Under the pieces are notes generated by a model. It was not told the origin of the DNA, made no database searches, and saw nothing but the letters and a program-made list of their open reading frames with translations. A program made the position numbers and the translations under genes. Positions 23,294 through 31,999 of a DNA stretch of 64,000 bases are shown one piece after another (the first letter of the stretch is position 1; every line of letters begins with the position of its first letter). Origin of the DNA: RGIG5299 sp045542315 (GTDB taxonomy: Bacteria > Bacillota > Clostridia > Oscillospirales > RGIG5299); assembly GCA_045542315.1 (NCBI GenBank), contig JAZQKU010000075.1, forward strand, positions 9,944 to 73,943, written 5' to 3'.

Positions 23294-25450
23294 TTATTTC
23301 GAAATAAAGGTTGCGGTGCCGCCCGAATAGTAATAGCCCTTTTGTGCGGGAGCACCCTGAAGCGCGGCATCGTCCGCGACGGTACGGTCACAGTCAAGAC
23401 CCTTGATGATATCTCCGAAGTAGGCGATAAACAGGTCGCCGTTTACGGTGATCTCCTGATTTTTAAGATTTCCCACCGATTCCGAAACGGTAAGCCTTAC
23501 GGTGTTGTAGTTTATCTTCTCGAGTGCGGTTACGGTGTAGCCCTTAAGGGAGATATCCTTTTTGTCGGGGCTTATTGCGAGCATCGGGAAGCAGTCGCCG
23601 CCGAAGGTGACGTCAACGGTATGCTCGCCCGATTTTACTGCGGTGGCATTCATATCGGGAATAAACTGCACGAAATCAAGAGAAATCGAGCCGCCCTTTG
23701 CAGAGGGCTTGAATACAAGGAGGATATCGGTCATATTTCCCGCTATCTGACCGTCTGCAAGGGGAAGAAGATATCCGCCTGCGCCGTTTATTTTTATCTC
23801 CTTGCTCTGCGTTACTCCCTCGGAGGTTTTATACTGGCAGTATAAAACGCCCTTGGCATCATTTGTAACGTTTAAAAGCATCTCATTGTAGCAGTAGCCG
23901 TTTATCGGAAGAGTGAGAAGGGCAGCGCCGAGCTTGCCGTCGGCGGTTATCGTTGCGCTTCCGCCCGAAACGTTAAAGCTTCCGGTGTGGGCCTTGAAAC
24001 CCTCGCCGTTTCCGTCCTTGTTAAAGGAAAATCTCGTGCGGTATTCGGTGAGATATTCGGTGACGTTCCCTGAGATAACGGTGCCGCCGAGATAGCCCTG
24101 CTCGCCCAGATTTCCGTAGAACTTCGTCTTGCCGCCGGTTGCTCTTTCGGGGGTGAAGAAGAAGTTGTCGATCAAGAACATATTGTCCTTGCCGTTTTTA
24201 TTGTAAAGAATAACGTCGTAGTTATAGCCTGCGTTTTTGGTCCTTCTTAAGTTTCCGTAAAAGAGGTTACGGGCAAGCGTTACGGAATCGTGCGCCTGAG
24301 GATCGGGAAGCTGCATAAAGAGAATGCCGCCCGAATCGTTGTGGTGAAGGACGTTATCGACGAAGTTGATGTGATTGCAGGCGTATTCGAAGTCGAAGCC
24401 GCAGCCGTCGTTTTCACCGAGATTATATTCGTAGGCAAATTCCGAATTTGAAACGGTAACGTTATCGACCTCGCCCAAAAAGCTTCCGCAGGTGCCGCCG
24501 AAGAAGGTGTAGGTCTCGCTGCCGCCCATAAGCCTTGCTCTGTTTACCGTGATATTCTTGCAGTTTGAGGAAAAACGGATAATGCCGCCGTAGGAGCCTG
24601 TGTTGATAACGTCGTGGATATTTACGTTATCCATTCGGATTCCTTCGATTCCAACCGTTGCGTTATCCATTACAACGTTACAGATCTCAACGCCGCTGAA
24701 GATCTTGGAGCTGTGGCCTGAAAAGCGAATTGCGGTGGCAAGAAGCCATTCGCCGGCGCCGCCGCCCGTAGGCTCTATTTTGAGATTGTTTCTGTTAAGC
24801 TTGGGAAGATTTCCCTTCGGAATGTCGGAAAGCTCGTGCATCTTTTCCACGCTTCCGCCGTTTGCGGTGGCAAGCAGACGCAAAACCTCGTCGCACCAGA
24901 TCTCCGCAATATCGCAGTTTCTTATGAGAAGCCCCTCGTTTTCAACCGACATCTCGGTTCTTACGTAGATGCCGAGGTAGGCGTTTCGGAGGTCAAGCTC
25001 CTCAACGGTGATAAAGCGGCTCGGGTTTATCTTTTCATATTCGCTTTCACCGCCGCCGAAAACGTTTATGTCGGAGATGAGCAGACAGATATCGTCGATG
25101 GTGTTATTGAGTCTGATTATCGGCTTGGGTGCCTTTTTGTCGCCGTAAGAGGAAACGGTAACGTGATTTTTTTCGTCGCCGCCGCCGTAAATTTCAAGGC
25201 GCTCGTTCCATACGTCGCCGCGCTTTAAAAGCACCTTGTCGCCCGGCTTCAAAACGCGGGTGTTGACGTTTTCAAAGCTTTTCCAGGCGCTCCCCTTCGA
25301 GGTGCCGCTGTTTGAGTCGTCACCGCTTGACGAGCTTACGTAATAGGTGGTGCCCACGCCGCCGCAAGAGGTCATCATAACAATCACTCCCAAAAACGTT
25401 GAAATAAATAAAATGAGGGATAATGCAAGCGAAATAATTTTCTTTTGCAA
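23294..25450 (-). CDS. Right-handed beta-helix lipoprotein
   Basis: This 718-residue secreted lipoprotein has a signal peptide ending VMMTSCGG (lipidated Cys near 29), then the motif TTYYVSSSSGDDSNSG, which opens many parallel beta-helix proteins. A long run of short strands follows, with Asn-ladder-like repeats (ITVNRARL, VTVSNSEF, INFVDNVLHHND). The C-terminal 200 residues form beta-sandwich modules. The fold is shared by polysaccharide lyases, so a carbohydrate-related role is plausible, but catalytic residues cannot be assigned. The start is TTG 25450: an in-frame stop lies four codons upstream and AAAGGA about 11 nt before. Confidence 0.85.
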   Translation of the reverse strand: MQKKIISLALSLILFISTFLGVIVMMTSCGGVGTTYYVSSSSGDDSNSGTSKGSAWKSFENVNTRVLKPGDKVLLKRGDVWNERLEIYGGGDEKNHVTVSSYGDKKAPKPIIRLNNTIDDICLLISDINVFGGGESEYEKINPSRFITVEELDLRNAYLGIYVRTEMSVENEGLLIRNCDIAEIWCDEVLRLLATANGGSVEKMHELSDIPKGNLPKLNRNNLKIEPTGGGAGEWLLATAIRFSGHSSKIFSGVEICNVVMDNATVGIEGIRMDNVNIHDVINTGSYGGIIRFSSNCKNITVNRARLMGGSETYTFFGGTCGSFLGEVDNVTVSNSEFAYEYNLGENDGCGFDFEYACNHINFVDNVLHHNDSGGILFMQLPDPQAHDSVTLARNLFYGNLRRTKNAGYNYDVILYNKNGKDNMFLIDNFFFTPERATGGKTKFYGNLGEQGYLGGTVISGNVTEYLTEYRTRFSFNKDGNGEGFKAHTGSFNVSGGSATITADGKLGAALLTLPINGYCYNEMLLNVTNDAKGVLYCQYKTSEGVTQSKEIKINGAGGYLLPLADGQIAGNMTDILLVFKPSAKGGSISLDFVQFIPDMNATAVKSGEHTVDVTFGGDCFPMLAISPDKKDISLKGYTVTALEKINYNTVRLTVSESVGNLKNQEITVNGDLFIAYFGDIIKGLDCDRTVADDAALQGAPAQKGYYYSGGTATFISK

Positions 25451-25827
25451 GACAAATCAATCCTTTCTGTATAGGATTATAACAAATATTTTAATATATT
25501 ACAAGAGGAAAAGGAAAATTGAGCAATTTTTTGACATCGAGAGCAATTTATTGCATATTTGCGGCAACTGTTTGACGCCGTTTTGTTGAATTTTGTAAAA
25601 ATTGCAGAGAAAAAATCGTCAAAAGAAGGTTAAAAACCAAAAAATAAGATAATAACGGTAAACTTGAAAACAAAAACAAAGATAATTTGTAATATATAAA
25701 CAAAACCGCAAAATTCTCAAAACCAAAAGCTGTTTTATAGGAATTTTGTTAAAAGAGGATTTATTGTTTTGCAAATTGTAAAAATATGGTAAAATTTAAA
25801 ACAACGTTCAAAGAAAGGAGAGAAACG
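25451..25827 (+). promoter_or_regulatory. Upstream region of spo0A with candidate 0A boxes
   Basis: This non-coding AT-rich stretch contains sequences close to the Spo0A box TTTTGNCGAAA: TTTTGTTGAA at 25581-25590 and, on the minus strand, TTTTGACGAT at 25624-25615. A TTTTGC-N17-TAAAAT promoter-like pair lies close to the gene. Autoregulation by Spo0A is known in other Firmicutes; here it is inference from imperfect matches. Confidence 0.4.
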
Positions 25828-26601
25828 ATGGAAAAAATCAAGGTAATTATTTTAGATGACAGCACGACCTTCAGAAATCAGATGTCGATCGAGCTTCATC
25901 GAAAGGATTTTGAAATTGTCGGCGTAAGCGGAAACGGCGAAGAGGGAATAAAGCTCATAAAGAGCGAGCGTCCCGACGTTGTAATAACCGATATTCTGCT
26001 TTCGGGAATCGACGGAATCGGAGTTATAAAAAAGATAAAGGAAGAAAATTTAAGGCGCGCACCCGTTTTTATAATAGCGACCAAGCTTTCAAGCGACTAT
26101 CTCATGAGGGAGGCGAACGCTCTCGGAGTTGGCTATTATCTGTTAAAGCCGGTAACTCCCGAGATCCTTTGTGAGAGGATCTCGAAGATAGCGGCGGCAA
26201 GAGGTAGAGCGGTAACGGAGCCGACGGCAGAGGGAAGCTTCTCGGGCGAGCTTGAAAGAGAGGTTACCGACTGCATTTTAGAGCTTGGTATTCCCGCACA
26301 TATAAAGGGCTACTATTACATAAGAACGGCAATAATTATGGCAATGGAAAATCCCGAGCTTTTACACGCGGTAACGAAGATACTTTATCCCTCTATTGCA
26401 AAGAAATTTCAAACCACGCCCTCCCGCGTTGAACGGGCGATCCGCCACGCCATTGAGGTATCGTGGGAAAGAGGGGATATTGAGAAGCTTCAGGCGGTTT
26501 TCGGCTACACCGTTTCTGTAAGCAAGGGAAAGCCCACCAATTCGGAGTTTATCGCGCTTCTTGCAGATAAGCTTCGCTTAAAGCACAAAATAGCGGTGTA
26601 A
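25828..26601 (+). CDS. spo0A: Spo0A, master sporulation response regulator
   Basis: The 257-residue product has a receiver domain (1-120) with acidic pair Asp10/Asp11, phosphoacceptor Asp55 (DVVITDILLSGIDG), Thr85 and Lys107. The C-terminal effector domain carries the almost invariant recognition helix SRVERAIRHAIEVSWERG (about 203-220). When phosphorylated it binds 0A boxes and starts sporulation. The start is ATG 25828 with GAAAGGAG upstream; the 14-residue extension to 25786 lacks a ribosome site. It stands alone between terminators. Its presence implies a sporulating lineage, though ability to sporulate is not proven by this gene alone. Confidence 0.97.
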   Translation: MEKIKVIILDDSTTFRNQMSIELHRKDFEIVGVSGNGEEGIKLIKSERPDVVITDILLSGIDGIGVIKKIKEENLRRAPVFIIATKLSSDYLMREANALGVGYYLLKPVTPEILCERISKIAAARGRAVTEPTAEGSFSGELEREVTDCILELGIPAHIKGYYYIRTAIIMAMENPELLHAVTKILYPSIAKKFQTTPSRVERAIRHAIEVSWERGDIEKLQAVFGYTVSVSKGKPTNSEFIALLADKLRLKHKIAV

Positions 26602-26636
26602 AAAATTCCCGTCGGAGCTCCGACGGGAATTTTTTG
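26602..26636 (+). terminator. spo0A terminator
   Basis: AAATTCCCGTCGGAG and CTCCGACGGGAATTT form a perfect 15-bp hairpin followed by a T-run. Confidence 0.95.
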
Positions 26637-26695
26637 TTGCAATGAAAAGTGAAATATGATATTATATAACCATAAAAAGATCGGAGAAAGAAGAA

Positions 26696-27046
26696 ATGAA
26701 AAGCATAAACGGAAGATCTCTCGTTTTTTCAGCTGTGTTTTTTCTCATAATTTCAGTTTTGCCCGTGGCAATGATAAAGCTCATAGGCTTTTTGTTTACG
26801 GACGAGGTGGCCTCGGTGCTTTTGCAGCTTACAGACTCGTTTACCGTCCCGCCCTTTGCCGTTACGCTTTTGCTCGCGGCGATATTTTATCTTTTCAATG
26901 CAAAAAAAGAAGCTCGAAAATGGCAAAAGGCGGTTTTTTATCCTGTGTTTTGCCTTATCTCTTTTGCGGTATCGCTTCTTCTGACCACCGTTAACGGCGT
27001 GCCCGTTTTCGTGGTTTTAAAGGCGGCTCTGGAGGTGTTTATATGA
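26696..27046 (+). CDS. Small membrane protein, unknown
   Basis: The 116-residue product has about three or four transmembrane helices (roughly 8-31, 48-66, 79-97 and a C-terminal hydrophobic end) and a short basic cytoplasmic loop (NAKKEARKWQK). There is no recognised family. A GATCGGAGAAAG site precedes the ATG. Its stop overlaps the start of the ceramidase-like gene as ATGA, so the two are translationally coupled and probably act together. Confidence 0.7.
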   Translation: MKSINGRSLVFSAVFFLIISVLPVAMIKLIGFLFTDEVASVLLQLTDSFTVPPFAVTLLLAAIFYLFNAKKEARKWQKAVFYPVFCLISFAVSLLLTTVNGVPVFVVLKAALEVFI

Positions 27047-28461
27047 AAAAGGCGGCATTGATAATTATCTCTCTTGTTCTTCTCTTTTCGCTCTTTTCGG
27101 GCTGTGCCGTTAACCGCGGCATAAGCGGCTTTTCCGAAGAAGGAGAAAGCTTTTTTGCGGGCTTCGGAAAGTGCGAGATAAAAATACCCGATTACGAGCC
27201 CCTGTATATTGCCGGTTACCGAAACGGCTACGGGATAACGGGGGTGCTTGACCCGCTTTATTCCCGTGCAGTTGCCCTTTCGGTGGGCGGTAAAACAATC
27301 GTTGCCGTCGCGGTCGATTGCGTGGGACTTGCTTCCGGCACGGTAAACGATATAAAACGCGAAATGAAAAAGAACCCCTTGCTTTCAGAGGTTGAAATAA
27401 CGGTAAGCGCCACCCACACTCACGCGGGAATTGATACGATGGGTCTTTGGGGAAAAGTCGCAGAGGACGGTAAAAGCCCCGCTTTTATGGAAGCGGTAAA
27501 GGCGTCTGCGGCGTCTGCGGCGGTTGCGGCTGCTTCCGATATGAGAGAGGGAAGCCTTTATTTTTCAAAGGCCTCGGTAAAGGAGCTCCTTTACGATTCG
27601 AGAATGCCAAAGGCTTATGATGAAAACGTCTATCAGATAAGATTTGAGCCGAGTGACGGAGGCGCGGGCTTTCGCATAATAAATCTCGGGGCGCACGCCG
27701 AGGCGCTTCGCTCTGAAAACACCCTCGCAAGTCCCGATTATCCCGCACACACGGGCAAATATATCTTCGAAAAAACGGGTGACGAATATATTTATTTCGC
27801 AGGGGCGCTCGGAGGTCTTATCTATACGAAAATGCAAAAGGACGCAAACGGCGTCGAGCTTGCCCCAACCGAAAACGTGAAGAAAACGGGAGAAAGGATA
27901 GGGGAGGCGCTCCTTTCGGTAACGGAGGAAAGGAAGCTTTCCCCGACCCTTTCCTTTGCAACGGTGTCGGTGACGCTTCCGATTGAAAACAACACCTTCG
28001 TTGCCCTTCGTGCCCTCGGAGTTCTCGAAAACGAGTTTGTTTACAACGGCGCGGGCAAGCTCGGAGTGTCGGCAAAAAGCAGACTTTCGCTTTTGAGGAT
28101 AGGGGAGGTAACGGCGGCGTTGGTTCCCGGGGAGCTTTTCCCCGAGCTTGCCTACGGACTTCCCGAATTCACCGAGTTTTATTCGGTGAACGGACGTGTT
28201 AAAAACCCAAAAACCTTCAAGGAGATTTTAAATACCGACGAATTTCTCGTTTTCGGTCTTACCGACGACGAAATAGGATATATCGTGCCGCCCAATGATT
28301 TTCTTCTTCACGAAAGCTCTCCCTATCTGGAGGAGGCGCGTGACGGCTACGGCAGAAATCATTACGAGGAAACGAATTCGCTTTCTCCGCACACCGCGGG
28401 GCTTATTGCAAAAGCTCTTGAAGAACTTGCGGCATCGCCTTTTATGAGCAAAATAGGCTGA
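27043..28461 (+). CDS. Neutral ceramidase-like lipoprotein
   Basis: This 472-residue exported lipoprotein (lipobox LFSGC, Cys21) is homologous to the N-terminal catalytic domain of neutral/alkaline non-lysosomal ceramidases. Visible signatures are the start FAGFGKCEIKIPDY, the zinc loop SATHTHAGIDTMG (about 124-136, two His) and LGGLIYTK. Known ceramidases are about 650-700 residues; this is the shorter stand-alone form common in bacteria, without the C-terminal Ig-like domain. The substrate may be a lipid amide, but that is inference. It is coupled to the membrane protein upstream by ATGA. Confidence 0.85.
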   Translation: MKKAALIIISLVLLFSLFSGCAVNRGISGFSEEGESFFAGFGKCEIKIPDYEPLYIAGYRNGYGITGVLDPLYSRAVALSVGGKTIVAVAVDCVGLASGTVNDIKREMKKNPLLSEVEITVSATHTHAGIDTMGLWGKVAEDGKSPAFMEAVKASAASAAVAAASDMREGSLYFSKASVKELLYDSRMPKAYDENVYQIRFEPSDGGAGFRIINLGAHAEALRSENTLASPDYPAHTGKYIFEKTGDEYIYFAGALGGLIYTKMQKDANGVELAPTENVKKTGERIGEALLSVTEERKLSPTLSFATVSVTLPIENNTFVALRALGVLENEFVYNGAGKLGVSAKSRLSLLRIGEVTAALVPGELFPELAYGLPEFTEFYSVNGRVKNPKTFKEILNTDEFLVFGLTDDEIGYIVPPNDFLLHESSPYLEEARDGYGRNHYEETNSLSPHTAGLIAKALEELAASPFMSKIG

Positions 28462-28503
28462 TGAACCCGAAAATTTTTCACCTGTCCACGTTTTTTCGGG
28501 GGG

Positions 28504-28532
28504 TTGAAATTCACAAAAAAATATGTTATAAT
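28504..28532 (+). promoter_or_regulatory. Promoter of the Ser-linker lipoprotein gene
   Basis: TTGAAA (28504-28509), a 17-bp spacer and TATAAT (28527-28532), 21 bp before the start codon. Confidence 0.85.
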
Positions 28533-28553
28533 GAAACCAAAGGAGATGATATT

Positions 28554-30419
28554 ATGAAAAAGTTATTTGCTTTATTGGTTGGGCTTACAATGGTCGCTGT
28601 CACGGCGGCGTGCACAGTTACCGAGGGCGGAAGCTCTCTTCCCGTTGGCTCCGAAGCCTCGTCGGAGGCAGGCTCCTCGGGGGCAGCTTCTTCAGAGGTA
28701 TCGTCGTCTGAGGTGAATTCATCTGAAGCGTCGTCGGATGCTACTTCCTCCGAAACAACCTCAAACAGCTCGGAGGTTGAAGGAAAAAAGAAATTCTACT
28801 CGCTCGATGAGATTGGAAGTTATGTCGCAAGCTGTATTAACGGTAAGGATTTCAACGCACTTTCAGAGGCTTTCCCAAATTATAATACGTCAACGAATAA
28901 ATATGAGAAATTCGATTACTCGGCGCTTGCGTCTCTTGAGGGCATCGAGGCGTCTTATGAGGTGGAGGATGAAGGGGTGGAAAGCGTTATACTGACGCTA
29001 AACGTCCCCGAACCGAAGAATACCCCTCTCTTAAAGGGCGAAAATAAAATTCAGCTGTTTTTTATGCAAGACCAAGATACTAGCTTTGGCTTGATCTACG
29101 CGGTAAGAGTAGGCATCTCTGACGACGCTCTTGAAAAAGCGTTCGGCGTAAACAGATTCGATGCGGGTGTGTTCGATTTTCTGTTAAACGTGACTAAATT
29201 GAAGCCGTTTGCTTCGTTCGATGAAATAGCGGCTATAGACGTTAATTTGGTGGTAAGCTTAAACGTCGGTACGGCTGAAATGGGCGACGTTGATATTCTT
29301 AACGGTGTGGTTGAGCAATTCTTCGGTGTAAGCGATTATTACAGAGTGGAAAACGGAAAGATAGTTGCTGAAAACGGCGAGGAATATATGGATATCTGCG
29401 CAAGCGGCTGGCATATCGGCGGAATCGGAGCATCTATATTTGATTACACCGTTTCGGGCGATACCGTTACGGTAAGAGTTATCGATACCTGCGATCCGCT
29501 CGGAATTATCATTGAGGGCGGCTGTGAATATACAATAAAGCTCGTTGAGGGCGGCTATAACATAGTTTCAGGAAAGCAAATCGACGCATCGGAGTTTTTT
29601 AATTTAGCGGTAAAAAGCTATTTTTCCACTCCAAAGGAAATGGGAGATTATATCGTAAGATGCTTTGATGAAAAGCGCTTTGATATTCTTGCAAAGGCGT
29701 TTTCGCCAAGCTATGATATTTACGATTATTCGGTGCTTTCCTCGCTTGACGGTATCGAGGTATCGTATGAGGTCAAAGCCGCAGATGATTACTACGCGAC
29801 GGTTTGCCTGATGCTGAACGTTCCCGATCCGAAAAATACCGCAATGATTGCCGGAATGAATAAAATAACGCTTAATCTGCACAATTACGGCGACGGTTTT
29901 TACCTGTTGGCCGCAACGAGAGAGCCGAACGAGCCGGTTGATCTTACGGCGGCGCTTGGAGTGTCGCACGATTGGGACACCATTCCTTTTACCGAATTTT
30001 TGAATCACACCAAGCTAAAAACCTTTGATTCCACCGCAGAGCTTACAACCAACGATATAGAATCGGCGATTTCTTACCTTATTGGCAATCCGGACAATCT
30101 CGATAAGGTAAACAACGCCATTTATGAATATTTCGGTATTGAAAACTATTGCAGTATGGAAAACGGCTTGATTGTTGACAAAAACGGTATGGAGTTCCCC
30201 GGCGTTGGTCTTACGGTTGTCGGAATAAACTCAAGCCGCGGTGCATCGTATTACTCTTACACCACCTCGGGCAAGGTGGTTACGATAAGAATTTTGGCAA
30301 CCCTTGACCCGCTTGGATTATTCCTCGATGAGTTTGTTGACTACACGGTAGAGCTTTCTGAAAACAGCTACAGAATAATCTCCGCGGTGTCAGTTCCCGT
30401 AACCGAGCTTTTAAATTAA
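28554..30419 (+). CDS. Lipoprotein with Ser-rich linker and internal duplication
   Basis: ATG 28554 follows AAAGGAG; the longer frame from 28461 has no ribosome site and would bury the signal peptide. The 621-residue product has a signal peptide with lipobox TAAC (Cys about 19), a Ser/Glu/Ala-rich linker (about 25-75) and two homologous halves of about 260 residues. Matching blocks include LASLEGIEASYEV / LSSLDGIEVSYEV, LNVPEPKNTPLLKG / LNVPDPKNTAMIAG and LNVTKLKPFASFDE / LNHTKLKTFDSTAE. The function is unknown; cell-surface binding is plausible. It has its own promoter and terminator. Confidence 0.8.
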   Translation: MKKLFALLVGLTMVAVTAACTVTEGGSSLPVGSEASSEAGSSGAASSEVSSSEVNSSEASSDATSSETTSNSSEVEGKKKFYSLDEIGSYVASCINGKDFNALSEAFPNYNTSTNKYEKFDYSALASLEGIEASYEVEDEGVESVILTLNVPEPKNTPLLKGENKIQLFFMQDQDTSFGLIYAVRVGISDDALEKAFGVNRFDAGVFDFLLNVTKLKPFASFDEIAAIDVNLVVSLNVGTAEMGDVDILNGVVEQFFGVSDYYRVENGKIVAENGEEYMDICASGWHIGGIGASIFDYTVSGDTVTVRVIDTCDPLGIIIEGGCEYTIKLVEGGYNIVSGKQIDASEFFNLAVKSYFSTPKEMGDYIVRCFDEKRFDILAKAFSPSYDIYDYSVLSSLDGIEVSYEVKAADDYYATVCLMLNVPDPKNTAMIAGMNKITLNLHNYGDGFYLLAATREPNEPVDLTAALGVSHDWDTIPFTEFLNHTKLKTFDSTAELTTNDIESAISYLIGNPDNLDKVNNAIYEYFGIENYCSMENGLIVDKNGMEFPGVGLTVVGINSSRGASYYSYTTSGKVVTIRILATLDPLGLFLDEFVDYTVELSENSYRIISAVSVPVTELLN

Positions 30420-30432
30420 AACCCACAAATTT

Positions 30433-30465
30433 AACCGCAGGCAGAAGCCTGCGGTTTTGTTTTTT
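30433..30465 (+). terminator. Intrinsic terminator
   Basis: AACCGCAGGC-AGAA-GCCTGCGGTT followed by TTGTTTTTT, directly after the lipoprotein stop. Confidence 0.93.
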
Positions 30466-30584
30466 GAAAATCAGCAAAAAAGTTGATGAAAATGGAAATT
30501 TTCGGTTGTGTTTTTGCTGTATTTGTGATATACTTAAAATACTGTATTTTATAATTATAAAAATAAAAGAAAGGAAGTGCGGCT

Positions 30585-31280
30585 TTGTCGATAACAACCG
30601 AAAGAAGCTTTCGCCACGAGTTTAAATATTTCGTGAACAATTCCGATATATGGCAGCTTCGCAACCGTCTGCGGTTCGTAATGGAAAAGGACTTGAACGT
30701 TTCCAAAAACGGGCGCTACAAAATTAAAAGTCTTTACTTCGACAACGCTTACGACGATGCTTTGAAGGAAAAGTACGATGGCATTTCCGACAGAGAAAAA
30801 TTCCGAATAAGGCTTTATAACGATGATGACAGCTTTATAAGGCTTGAAAAGAAGCTCAAGCACAACGGTCTTAACGAAAAGACGAGCGCAAGGCTCACAA
30901 GAGAACAGGTCGAGGCGCTGCTCAAGGGCGATTACGATTGGCTCAAGAGCTTTGACAAGGAAATTTACGCAGATTTTTACTATAATCTCCGAGTTAAAGG
31001 ATTAAGACCGAAAACAATAGTTCAATATATAAGAGAGCCATACGTTTACCGCTACGGAAACGTGCGAGTCACCATCGACAGCGACGTGCGCACAGGCTTA
31101 AACAGCGTTGATCTTTTCGATAAGGAGCTGCTTACCGTTCCCGTTCTGGAAAGCGGAAAGTCGATTTTGGAGATCAAATACGACGAGTATTTGCCCGATA
31201 TAATCAAAACACTCACCCAGATAGGCGCAAGAGAGAGAACCCAGGCATCGAAATACGCCGCCTGCAGAATTTATTTATGA
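30585..31280 (+). CDS. VTC-domain (polyphosphate polymerase-like) protein
   Basis: This 231-residue stand-alone VTC domain, related to the tunnel-shaped catalytic domain of yeast Vtc4, makes polyphosphate from ATP. The basic and acidic tunnel residues are recognisable: RHEFKYF at the start, KSLYFDN, REKFRIRLY, RLEKKLK, VQYIREPYVY, RVTIDSDVRTG and SILEIKYDEYLP. The start is TTG 30585: it follows AAAGGAAG by 8 nt and begins the conserved SITTERSFRHEFK. It leads a compact cluster with DUF4956 and CotH genes. Whether it polymerises phosphate here or modifies another acceptor is not known. Confidence 0.88.
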   Translation: MSITTERSFRHEFKYFVNNSDIWQLRNRLRFVMEKDLNVSKNGRYKIKSLYFDNAYDDALKEKYDGISDREKFRIRLYNDDDSFIRLEKKLKHNGLNEKTSARLTREQVEALLKGDYDWLKSFDKEIYADFYYNLRVKGLRPKTIVQYIREPYVYRYGNVRVTIDSDVRTGLNSVDLFDKELLTVPVLESGKSILEIKYDEYLPDIIKTLTQIGARERTQASKYAACRIYL

Positions 31281-31292
31281 GGAGAAAAAATC

Positions 31293-31976
31293 ATGGTTTA
31301 CGCATTATCCTTTTCAGACGTTTTCAAAAACAGCTTTTTCAACAACTTTGAAAGCATTGAGCCCTGGCAGATAGCTCTTGCATTTGGCTTTTCGCTTCTT
31401 TTGAGCATTGGCATCTTCTACGTTTATAAGTACACCTTCTCGGGCGTTCTTTATTCAAAGAGCCTTGGCTTTACCTTCGTTATTCTCTCGCTCGTTACCA
31501 CCTTGGTAATTATGGCGGTATCTTCTAACATGATACTTTCACTCGGTATGGTCGGTGCTCTTTCGATCGTTCGTTTCCGTGCGGCAATCAAGGAGCCGGT
31601 TGACATCGGCTTTATCTTCTGGGCACTTGCGGTAGGTATCGTAAACGGCGCAGGACTTTTTGCACTTTCGGTTGTAGGCTCGGTTGTAATTGCAGCCGTA
31701 GTTCTTGTTTTTGCAAACCTCAAATCGAAATACAATCCCTACGTTCTCGTTATCGACCTTGAGCCCGAATACAACGAGGAAAAGCTCATGGCTTTCCTTA
31801 AAGCAAGATGTAAGATGTTCTCGGTTAAATCAAAAACCATCGGCGCAAACGGCGCAGATATTACCGTTGAGGTAAGAATTGAGGATAGCGGCGTTAAAAT
31901 CGTAAACGAGCTTAACCGCTTTGACTTTGTAAGAAGCGCAGCTTTGATAAGCTTTAACGGCGACTACGCAGGATAA
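31293..31976 (+). CDS. DUF4956 membrane protein
   Basis: The 227-residue product has about four transmembrane helices (roughly 27-47, 55-75, 80-88 and 108-140) carrying the DUF4956 signature NMILSLGMVGALSIVRFRAA, followed by EPVDIGFIFWALAVGIVNGA. A cytosolic alpha-beta domain (about 150-227) follows. In many bacteria this family sits beside VTC-domain genes; no biochemical role is established. It is 12 bp after the VTC gene and 23 bp before the CotH gene, with AGGAG before the latter. Confidence 0.9.
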   Translation: MVYALSFSDVFKNSFFNNFESIEPWQIALAFGFSLLLSIGIFYVYKYTFSGVLYSKSLGFTFVILSLVTTLVIMAVSSNMILSLGMVGALSIVRFRAAIKEPVDIGFIFWALAVGIVNGAGLFALSVVGSVVIAAVVLVFANLKSKYNPYVLVIDLEPEYNEEKLMAFLKARCKMFSVKSKTIGANGADITVEVRIEDSGVKIVNELNRFDFVRSAALISFNGDYAG

Positions 31977-31999
31977 TAAAAAGTAAGGAGATCCGAAGG

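Noticed and set aside
28461..28553. 31-codon extension of the Ser-linker lipoprotein
   Set aside because: It contains the promoter and the ribosome site of the real start and would bury the signal peptide.
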